This document shows, piece after piece, positions 11,401 through 23,400 of a stretch of 64,000 bases of DNA. The stretch lies in contig JBBELK010000305.1 in NCBI GenBank assembly GCA_037783545.1, positions 1,426,001 to 1,490,000 on the forward strand. Reading direction: 5' to 3'. The notes below the pieces were generated by a model. The model was not told where the DNA came from and searched no databases. It saw only the letters and a program-made list of their open reading frames with translations. The first letter of the stretch is position 1. Every line of letters starts with the position of its first letter. The DNA comes from Henricia sp. BOLD:AAB3569. Taxonomy: Eukaryota > Echinodermata > Asteroidea > Spinulosida > Echinasteridae. A program made the position numbers and the translations under genes.

Positions 11401-14400
11401 AGAAATGTGCTCACTAAGCCTATCCAGCCAATAGTTTTTCTCCCATCAACTTGAACATCCTGAATGCACTCAATCGTGGGCACTTGGGCATGGGCATTTA
11501 GGGTAATTTGGTACTGTCAGGTGAATTTTTCTTTAATATGTATACACGTAAATAAGAAAAGGGCAGCATATCAAAATGATTGGGTACGAAACAACTTGGT
11601 TACGAAATGACTTGGGTGTGAAACAACTTACATGTACCGGTACAACTAGAGTTTGGCGTTTGTGATCGCAAGGTGATCGGGCGACATAAACATTGATCTG
11701 ATGATATCACATTTTTGAAATTGTTTGAAAACTTGATTTGTTTGATGTTCCAAAAGAAACATTCACAGTATTGCCAGTATTGGAATTCTCAAGACATGAC
11801 TCTTTGACGATTCAGCGCTAAAATTGTGTATCTGATGACGTAATTGTTTGCACAGTCAATTTCATCATGATGTCACTCGTGCACAAGATTTCGTTCCGTA
11901 GAACCATGGTCAAATTCCCTACCACTTTGGCTCTGTTTGCATTCAAAATGCTAAACAATTTTCAAACAAGTTGGGGTCACACAGGGGTCATGTCAACGTA
12001 TGATTTGTTCAGTTCATTGAGACCCGTCCTACCGGGTACATTGTATGTATCATGCTGTGAAAGAATTATTCAAATATCTATCACGGTTCTTGAGATATGA
12101 TTTTTTTGAAATAATAAACTTTTATTTTGTTTGTAACATGACACCTGATGACGTCATCACAATGTCACACTTGTACTTGTACATGTACATGTATGCACAC
12201 CTTCACATGGTGGTTGATGTGTGTACCAAGTTTTAAGTTGATACATGTACATGTATGTACACTCAAACAAAAAAGTTCTGTCACCAGTAAGACATTTGTA
12301 GATATTTATTATGAAATTGGATTTAATGTAGGAAAAAAATATATCAAATTTTAGCTGAACATATCACTCAAAGGAATAGAGCTCAACGGAGTCCATGATG
12401 GCAAGCTCGGTACAGAAATGCAACAGGGAGTGTGGGGTCAGAATGAGAAACACAAAAAAACAAATGATGTCAACTTTATTGCACTCAAGCAAGGGGAGTT
12501 ACAGTTTAGTATTTTGCTTCCACCATACCTAATGTAATGGCACGATTCAGATTGGATTATTTACCCATTTTGATTTGGATGTCTTTGACAAGACATTGAT
12601 AAATCCAAACTCACTTAAAAATTTCCTAATTGTCTACACACAAATTGCACAAGTTGCATTGTTCTTTGGTGTTTTTCATTCTGACCCCACACTCCTTTGA
12701 CCGTGTTTACACTTGATCCCGAGCTCGGGATCGAACACCGAGCTCGGGATCAGCCCCGGATCACAAATAGGTGTAAACGCTCTCGGAACCAAACTGGCCC
12801 CGGATCAGACCCCGAGATTTTGGTCTCGCGATGGCGGAGGGTTCGATCCCGAGCTCGGGATCAGTTTGCGGTTAGCTGGGCAATAAATCTTCCCCACATC
12901 CTGTTGCGGGCTAAAGCGCGCGAAAATTCCAGGGGAGCCCGCGCTCGTATTATGTACACGTGTACACGTAGTACATATACCGGTACACGCACACAGCTGG
13001 GTACCACTGGTTCCATGCATTGCAGGCATATATGCCTGGACAAAATGCATGATACCCCGACGCGACTCATGTGATGCAAAGCTTAGAATCTCGATCGCTG
13101 GTGTCCGTTACGAAAACACAACGTACTACAAACGTAATTGGTATCCTGCATTCAGCAATCTCTTTTGCGTGTCCGATACAAACTTCACACGTTGAGAAAA
13201 AGTGTTTCTGTATTTCCTCTACTCTCTGCAACTTCTCTACTTTCTGCAACTATCTAGCGACACTTTGTCATTATCATACAGCTTAGTTTTTAGTTGTTAT
13301 ATCAAGGATTTCGGAGTGTCATTCAACGATTTCCGACATAGCATAAGTTGACATTATTTCGTCGTGAAGAGAAGTTGACGAAGACGAAGTAGCCGAGTCG
13401 AGTTGTCTTCGTGTGAAAAGATGGCAAACGAAGTTCGCGGGCGCTCGTGGAGCAACGACGAACTGGCGAAGTTTTTGGACATTTGGGCCAGCGCAGAAAT
13501 AATGGCTAAACTGGACGGAACATCTCGGAATTCTGCTGCAACTCGGAATTGACTGCAACTTCTGGCTCCGCGCTCGGGATCAACAACAGATATAAACGCG
13601 GCACTCGAGACCATTGTGGTTAACCTCAACACATTCTTATCAGGGGGTCAATCTTGATCCCGAGCTCGGGACCAGTGTAAACACGGTGTTTGTTGCATTC
13701 CTGTTCAGTGAAGCTTGCCATTATGATCTCTCTTGAGCTCTATTCCTTTGAGGGATATATGTTCAGCTAAAATTTGTTATATTATTTTCCTACATTAAAT
13801 CCAATTTAATAATAAATATCTATAAATGTCTTACTGGTGACAGAACTTTTTTGGCCGAGTGTATATTATGTTATGTACATGTATCTTAAACCATTTTGAA
13901 GAAAAGCTCTGAAATCGTTTTGTCGGGGGAACAAAAAAAAAGAAGAAAAGGGAAGAAAAAAATACAAAGAAATCGTACAGAAGTAATACACTGTAGGTGA
14001 TCAGGGATCAGCCCGAGTGGCTGGGCATTTAAGCATGCTTGCGTACATGTACGTGTACATGTATACATGTCCTCCATATCATACATGTCCTCCATATCAT
14101 ACATGTGTACATTAAAAAGTACAATGACTTGTTGATCAACTTGAACAAAAAACTAGAACAACTCAGAAGGGCATTAAGATTAGCTGTCTTGCACCCCTAC
14201 TGACATGACTGACAATGCACATGACCTTGATAGACAGTGTTTTTACACTAGCACTAGTCTAGTGTACATGTAGCTGCATGGTTTAAAGACCCATTGCAAT
14301 GACTCAGCATCCTAAGCCAAGACAAGGAGCAATACACTAGCTCTTCATTAAGTGAGAGCTGCCGCACCACCAGTTTCCTTCCTGTATAGTTGGCAGCTGT

Positions 14401-17400
14401 CTATGTCGGGCAACTCTTTACTGGCTAGGCACAAGATTCATGTTGGGTTTTGAGCAGATTTTGTACCTTAGAAGCATCACCTCTGTTGTCTTAATTCAGG
14501 TCTTAAGACCTCAAGTTTGTCCCAATTCGGGTCTCTTGTTTTTATCAAGCCTTGAGTCATTACACTAAAAATGGCAAAATTATGCTACTCGAAATTTGCC
14601 GAGGATCACCTGACTAATTTCAATTTTGTCTTCTTCTGAATGCTGGAAATTGGGGCAAGCCGGGCATTGGGGCAGTGCCGAGTTTCGAGACCACCAGCTA
14701 CCGGTACATGTACAAAAAAGTAGCTTCATACATGTAGCTCAGATGGTAGGGCATCTGCACGTTAAGCAGAAGGTCCAGGGTTTTAATCCCCAGTGTTGTA
14801 GTCGAGTCACCAATATCGAGTCCGAGTCTCGAGTCACTAGCCTCGAGTCCGACTCCAAGTCTCGAGTCATTAGCCTCGAGTCCGAGTCTCGAGTCACTTT
14901 CCTCGAGTCCGAGTACAAGTCACGAGTCACTTGTACTCCAAATTAATGAAACTGAATCTGCTATATTTCGTTTACACAATACATGTATGTGAAATTATGA
15001 TGTAATCATGCGCTCCTTGCAGGCCTGGTGGGGCAATGTACATGTACATGTACATATATTCACGCATCGGACTGTTTTCTCAAGAATCCTGCATTAAGCA
15101 GGCAAATATGTATCTTTTTTTCTTTTTTGAAATGTGACTCGTGAGTCATGAGTCACTATGTTCGAGTCCGAGTCATCATGGTCCGAGTCATTTTACAATG
15201 TGACTCCAGTCGAGTCGGAGTCACAAATTGTTACTCGAGTCGGACTCGAGTCCGAGTCCTGGACTCGAGTACTACATCCTGTACAAGTTACACTGTTAAT
15301 CCCAGTGGAGCCAAGTTTTTCTCAGCATCCAGATTTCCCAAACTCATGGACATTTGTCCACATTTGTATCTAATTAATTCACCCCGGTGGTCTCTGGGTC
15401 AGTATCGCTTTAAAAAATCCCCAATGTGCTGGAAATTCTGCAAAATGTTAATGTTAACACTTACATGTATACGTGCACCTTTCAGTTTCTGAAATGTGGA
15501 ACCAGAAATAAAACTGAATGTACCGGTATTGGAAAATTTTGTTTCAAGTCCCAATCCTAGTGTACATGTACATGTAATGCATTGGGACAATCTGCCTGTC
15601 ATTGGCTGTAGATTGCTTACACACTTTAATCCAACTGTCAGTGCATTGATAATAAGATACATCCTGATAAAATGCCATGTGGTGCACTGCACCGTACCGG
15701 AAGATACAAGTTCCCAGGGCCTAGAACTTCAAGTACAGGTACACTAAAACCTAAAGGCTACAATATATGTTCAGATGCCAAAAGGATACAGTTTGTATCT
15801 TACTTTTGTGGGTGTAGTTGGGAATTTTTCTAACCGCAAAACTGAGTATTCCGACATCTGCGGTCATAGCGCTGTATTGTGACAAAAATACTGCCCTAGA
15901 GTCGGTGGTTTTCTGTTTCAGTCGTGTTAGTGAAAATATGGTAACAAGGTCCACTTTTTACAAAAATCAGGCTTAAAGCACTTGGCAAGATTACCATGCA
16001 CAGATACCCAGGATTTGCCCTGTTATAACATGGAAAAATTATAGTTTGATGACAAAAACACAAGTAAGCGGGAAAATGCTACAATTTTGCAAAGGAAAAC
16101 TTGGGTTTATAGTGCATGTGGTCCCAATGGGTGTCCATGTATTTTTTTACGGTACCAAGCCAGGGCATAGCTTCGTCATGCATTGTGACCACCCCTACTT
16201 CCCATTATCTCCATCACCCCTCTTACTGGTAACATTTCTGGCTAAAACAAAATGTATATAGGCGGCCCCTGGTTATTTCCAACCTACTGGGACATGTACC
16301 CAACCTAAATTATTTTGATGTAATATGAAGACAATGTACATGTAGTAATAGTGCTTGACCTGTTTTTTTTTCTTGTTCTAAAATACACATGTACTGTATG
16401 TGTACACATTTACAGTGTATAGATTAATGCAGCCAAAACTGCTATTCAGCTAAACTGCTAAATTCAGGACACATTCTTTAAACAGCTAGAATCCCCCTTC
16501 CACATTTTTTTAAGTTTTTCTGTTTATCATGGAGGTGTATGTGTCTACAACACCATCACAACTTGTTTTTCACAAAAAATCGACAGACTTTTGCTTAAAA
16601 CGTAAAGCAGTTCCGACCCTCTTCACCCAAACTCTGAAACGCTCGAGGTCACTCGGCTTGTTTATCAACAGGGTGTTGATGTCATCCTGAGAAACATACA
16701 AAACGGTCTGTGCAGTATTGAATGGAAAATACACGAAGTGAATGTTTATCATGCCTATTTTGTCCTTGTAATTCAAAATTCCAACTTGAAAAACACTTCA
16801 TGTAATATGACAGCAATCTACTATTACCTGTTTTGTGAAAAAACGATGAAATTGTGGCTCACAGTGACTCTTTTGAAGTAAATACTGGTGCATTGCGACC
16901 GGTGGTTTTGTCACGGAACTAACGGCATTCACAGCGGTCTGTGTACGGGTCCACTGCGGCGTAGTTTCCACGTGTTTGGACATCGGCCGTACAAGTTATA
17001 GAATGAGCGACTCATTTTTCTCTCTCTTGGTAATAGAAAAGAAAATCTTTCTGCTCTTTTTTGTTCATAGTGTCTGGTAAAACATGCAACCACGCAGCTA
17101 CTGGGCATATCTCTGGCTTTTTGGAACAACAAAATTCTTCAAAAAACACCATCTAAAAGAGACGGTTTTCTAAGTTTTTTGCGTGTAAACGTATAGAGCT
17201 AACTATCGTGTTGACTTCTCTTTCTCAGGATTGCGTCACGGGGTCACGCGCATATCATGAATACCTAATGAGCGTTTCAGAAATCGCGAAAATCTCATTT
17301 TTGAAAAGCGCACTTTTGCTTGCAATTTATCCACTTAAAACCGACAATTAAAAAATAATAAAAATCCACGTCGGCAAGAGGGATGTTTGGACTATCGGAA

Positions 17401-20400
17401 AAAGCCTAAATGCTGGATTTTCGTCAAGGGGGATTCTTCCTCTTTAAATACTTTCCATCTGAAAGAGTGATTACGTACCGGTAAAGTACAATTCATACAA
17501 AAGGGTTTAAAAGCCATTTTAATAATTTTTGTACGAAAGATAACATATCAGGTGTAACGGGGGGGGGGGGGACACTACATGTAAATGTCACACTTTTGGA
17601 CACCTAATTTATAGAAAGATCCACCTGTTTTAATATAGTGGCCACCATGCAGTCTTGGGTCCCAAATGCCATGTGTATAAAGCCGCCTTTCTAAAGGTCC
17701 GTTTTTTATCCGTCTTGCGCGTGTGTTGCGTTTGCGTCTGAATCGCTCCATAGACCGATACAGACAGACGGACGGACGAGCGCAAAGCAAACATAACGCA
17801 CGCAAGACAGATGAAAAACTGACACTACATGTACAATGTACATGTACATGTATGGAAAGGCGCCTTAATGCTAATGCAACCTTTATCATGTTTATAAAGG
17901 GGTCACCTGTTTATAGTAGTCAGTTTTTTACTGTCCGGAAGGTGGCCACTGTACTGGTACCGTACATTGTGCATACATAGTATGGGGTCTTTCCATGCTA
18001 ATGGGCCTATTTGAAAAATAAGTCAATAATTTACCTGTACTGTTCCCAGGAGATAACTTTTGCCCAAAAATGTTAGAAAATGCTGCCACAACATACATTT
18101 CTGTAAAGCTTGTGTACAAATTTTCCACAGACAAAATTGTGACATTTTAGTCTGTCCACCGTTACATACGTAAATGGACAATTTGTACACAAGCTTTTCA
18201 GAAATGTACATGTACATGTGGGTCTTTCCACAGTAATGGGGTAGTGTACATTTGAAAAATAAGTCAATAATTCCTTTCAGATGTCTTTAGTTTATCCCAA
18301 AATTAAAGAAATTTCCTTGTACTGTTCTCAAGAGATAACTTTTGTCCAAAAAGGTAAGAAATTGCTGCCACAACATGCATTTTTGAAAAGCTTGTGTACC
18401 GGTACAAATTTTCTTAGTACTATACAGTTGTACGTACCGGTATGTAACATGGACAGACCATTTTGTGACATTTTTTTCTGTCTTTGTTACATACGTAATA
18501 GGAAAATTTGTGCACGGGGTTTTCAGAAATGTATGTTGTAGGACTGTTTTTCTTACTCTTCTTGCAAAAGTTATTTCCTAAGTTTAGCTAGATAATTTAA
18601 AGATACAATTAAGACATTTGAACTGAACTGGGACCTACATGTAAGAACTTGTATGTCACAGAAATGTACCCCATTACTGTGGAAAGACCCATGTATGTTG
18701 TGGCAGCATTTTCTTACCTTTTTGGGCAAAAGCTATCTCCTGAGAACTAAGGGAATTTCTTTAAGTTTGAGATAAACTGAAGACATCTGAAAGGAATTAT
18801 TGACTTATTTTTCAAATAGGCCCATTAGCGTGGAAAAACCCATATACATGTAGTAAAAATTACAGTAGAATTTTCCAGTACCATATTTAACTAAATTCTC
18901 TACTAATTTACTCAAGACCTTGGGGGTTGAGTTTACAAGTTTTCACTTGTATACCTGTACGTGTACATGTAATTTGAACTCATTTTATCAAAATAATTTT
19001 CGTTTTGGAGAAAAAGTGGAGCCGATCCGTTTTTCCTTTTTACCTGTTTCAGATTTGAAGTACATTGAAGCTAGCGATGGTCAAGAAATACACACGGTAC
19101 ATGTAAGTCTTAATGGGTCATTTTTGCAAGGGCTAAGTTTTTCCCGATCTACATGTAAGACAGCTCTTAAACACAACAGACACCTCTGTCCAGAAAGTCA
19201 GAGGTTTCGGGTTCAAATTCCGATGATACCCATATTTTTTTGGGAAATGTAATAGAGGGTTTTGTTAAGTTAATTCAATTTAAGAATAGCACTAGTTATT
19301 TGCACTAGGGATGGGACGTTTAACCGTCCGGTTATATTGTTTAACTGAAAAAGAAAATGAAAAACGGGTTTTGTCGAACGTTTAAACGAAACCAATTTTA
19401 AAGAATTGACAATAGTTTTTTGAGGGTTATTTGTAATGACATTTTTGACCAGATAAAGGTTCAACGATTACATGTATTTTGGGTGCCAAGGGGTATTGTG
19501 TTCATTGCAAATGCATCTACCGGTACATGTATGAACACCAGCAACAATCTTTGGTATCGGCCAAACGGTGAATGGTTAACCGGTTAACTGACCCTTTAAA
19601 AATTGCAAACCGTTTTCTGAATTAACTGTAAATTATCATCCCTAATTTGCACACTCAATAAAATTGCCCACCAGGGCCTGGGTTTTATCATGTTTATAGG
19701 GAAAATTACTCTTTCAGGAAAATAGATTAAGTAATGACGAAGACTTACTACATCAGGGTTTCCCTATAGAGTAGTGGTACCACTACCCTTTCCCAAATGG
19801 ATACTACTCTTTAGCAATCAGCCACTACCCTTTCACATTCAGAGCTTGAACTCTCGGAGATTAAAATTGATACAAAAAGACAAAGAAACTGATAAATGTA
19901 CAATAAACGAAGTGAAAACTCTCCAGAAATCCACTGTTTGTACATGCATCATGGCAGTAAGTGAACATGGTGAACAGACAATGTACATGTACATGTATGC
20001 CATCTCGAATTAGCACTATGCTTTAACAATTTTTGGGGGAAACACTACCGGTAGTGTACATTTTCGACTAGTACACTTCGAGTCAGCAGAGCATTATGCA
20101 AGAATGGCGTCAGATGCTAAGAGACTTGTTCCTTTATTTTGTACACACTATGCAGGTTTTGTTTACAACTGAGTTTAATCTTTGATACATCTTCTGTAAA
20201 TGTGTCACTTTGTTGAGACAGACAGTGTCACCGCCTTTTTCTTTCCTTGTCTATTCCGTCATTTTCCTGTTTCCTTTCACCTCTAACCCAGTTGAATTTA
20301 GACTATTAAAGTGTTGTATTTGTGTCTTTTAAAAGAAAAAAATATAATTGTTGAATGCTATGGCATTTGAACTCCCAAAGGGACGAAGTTGTTGTAGGGA

Positions 20401-23400
20401 ATATGTACATGTGTTCAGTGTTAATTGCCTGAAGATACATGTACCCTTAAGACGATTTTGAGAAACTATTACGATTTTTTTCTTCTTTCCATATTGTGTA
20501 TAGTCTGAAGAAACTCGCCACCAGGAGGCAATGAGGATTGTACAAGCTCTATATGACAAGTTGTCAGATATTGCTGGTATGTAAGCAACAACTCTGGTAC
20601 TTTCTGCCAAATACATGTACATGTACAGTGGTTATGGCTACAGATAATGCACTATGGGGAATGATTTTAGCCAGGTACATTGTTTGTACCATTGACTATA
20701 AATGTATACTGTACTATATTTTGTACAATTTCAAGCTGTAGCCAATTGTTTTGGGAGCAGCCTCATTTTAAAGACTTTAAACGTGAACTTTATGCTTTTA
20801 TTTTGTAGTACATTGTATTTGTAACATCAAGATTTTGGATAATTTAATTTGTTTAAATGTCAAATTCATCAAAATCAAACACCAGAATTTTGCTAGATTT
20901 TGAAGAATTTGGCCCAGTAGAGGTCTATAGGCACTACTTAGCAAGTAGTCATGCAGATTTTCAGTTACGGTAGGCTTGGGCGATTCCAAAAATGTTAAAA
21001 TAGATTCTGATTCAATTTACCGTACAAATCGTGAATCCTTTCAGATAAAAATGATAATATGGACTTACATACTGCGCACTTATCAAGGAAAACCTTTCTC
21101 AAGTCGCCTACACTTACCGGTACCCCTGATCATACGGGTAGGGCTCCATTAAATCACTCTATACATGTACAAGTATGTATACCAACTCGGCCCCCTGGGG
21201 AGTGGGCTGTATAAACATCAACATTCGCAACCCTCTAAGGTACCCATTCTACTCCTGGGTGGAGAGAAGCAATGAGTGGCAAAGTACCTTGCTCAAGGGT
21301 ACACACACCATGGATTGGCCGGACCGGGATTCAAACCCACTACCTTTGGAGCTACATGTACATGTAACTTGGGTTTTGAATACGATCCACTAGACCGCCA
21401 CAGCACTCCACTCCACTTCGATTCATCCTGACATGCCTGATACAAAACACCGCCAGGTACATGTACTTCCTGGAATCGCCATGATATAATAATCGATTCC
21501 TGAAAAGAAAAAAAAATCCGATTCTAATTAATCCAAACTTGGAATATTTTCTAATAATCTCCAGAGAGGATTCACCCAATCCTAGTCAGCTAATTTCATT
21601 AGCTTCCTGTACATACATGTACACTGGAAGTCTCAGTTAATGTTGGATTTACAGGAAAGGAGAACCTGTACATGACATGTACATTTGTACATGTAGTGAC
21701 TGAATTTTTCCATGCAAGAGTATTTCAATCTTCAATTCTCAGTTGGTTTGCTGTCGTATTAAAAGCTACATTTTTTTAAACTTCAGGGAAATATGAGTGT
21801 GGATCGCAAGATGTCACAAGCAGAAACATGTCTGCGGAGGTGGCACAAGTTTTTCTCAAGCATGAATTTGTAAGTACATTGTACCACTCCTTCATTAAAA
21901 AGCTGATGAAAATACTTCACGTTTGTGGTTGTGATTTTCAAATTATTACTAAAAATTGTTCGCTTTTGAACATCTAATCGCGGTCTTTGGCGAGTTTATC
22001 TAAAATTGTTGCATACCGGTACATGTGTGTACTGCCAAATGTGTGACGCACTTGAGGAGAGCCATCTTTTCACAAAATACCTTGTAGGCTTCATGATAAT
22101 GCATGGTACTCTGTATACACATGGTATACGTGGAGAACTGAACTTTCTCACACAGTCAGTTCTCCCAAATTGTCACATTCACTCGTGGTGTTGCTTATAA
22201 ATGCATTTGTACAAGTCAGGAAACCAATACCTCATGCCCTTAGTGGCGAGAAAGTGTTAAGTTTTTTACCGGTTTCACATTTCCCATTTGACAACATGAA
22301 CCATGGCCTACAATGAAAAACACTGTGTACCTTAACTGAAAAAAGTAAAAAAAAAATTGCAATGAATAAAGAAAATTGCACCCTGTTTCAGAAATCTTTA
22401 AAGGGCCCTGAAATTGTGTTTTTATCAATGAAATCTTTGCTATAAAACTAGTCCATTAATTTACAATCATAAAAACCCTACTTGGATGTTGTTTTGGGGG
22501 TTAAAATCAAGGTTTTTTAATTTTTATGCTAATGAACATTTACATACGCATGAGCAAAGTGGTGATGTCACATTAGGAAAACACAGGAAAATCACATTCA
22601 ACTGTGCACAAAAGTTTCCAAACGTTTCTCCAACTTGCTGAAACGTTTGTAACGCTTTAGGTTACAACATGACGGTTTAGGTTTTTTTTACATGTTGCCT
22701 GTTGTAAACCATGAAAAAGCTACCGGTAAGGCTGGAAAGTGCAGCAATTTTTCACAATTCCAGTTTTTTGAAGTCTTACCGGTATGTTTTTTTCTTTGCT
22801 TTTCTGCTGTGTGTTCCTAAAGTTAAAAAAATGCAACTTTTTATTCATGGGGCATCAAAATGAACAGTACATGTAGTATTGTCTTTTTACACAAGTATCC
22901 TTTATATCCAGCAAAAACTGTGCATAAAGTTATTGAGTATTTCAGGGGCCCTTTAACAGGTTTTCCTTCCATACATGTAGTGGGCCTAACACAAATGTGT
23001 GCGTACATGTACATGTACATACTTTGTGGACCCCCTTATGCTGTTAATGTAGTGCTGTTTTACAGTGTGTTAAAATGTCCAGATTAAACCTGGCAACCTC
23101 AGAATCTAGTCATCCCCGGATCCTGATAGGGAATCTTCTTACCGGTACATGAGAAAATAGTCTTTATTGCATAAAAATCAGTCAAGCGAATCAAAAGCCA
23201 TGTCATTTGAAGTGGAGCAAAGTCACACTCTACTGTAATTCATGAACCAGCCACCCAGTTTAGGATTAGTCAATAGGCAGTCGCTCCTAGTTGAGGGCTG
23301 ACCTTGCTGCACTAAAATTTCATTTATATCTTTTTGATTCGCTTGGCTGATTTTGATGCAATAAAGACTCTATCATTTAAGAAGAATATTTATCATTTAA

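Larger units (their letters stand above)
12258..13864. mobile_element. Foldback element interrupted by a second transposon
   Basis: Left arm 12258-12444 (ACTCAAACAAAAAAGTTCTG...) pairs with right-arm pieces at about 12668-12697 and 13690-13864 (CAGAACTTTTTTGGCCGAGT). The right arm is split by the element at 12700-13687. Confidence 0.75.
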
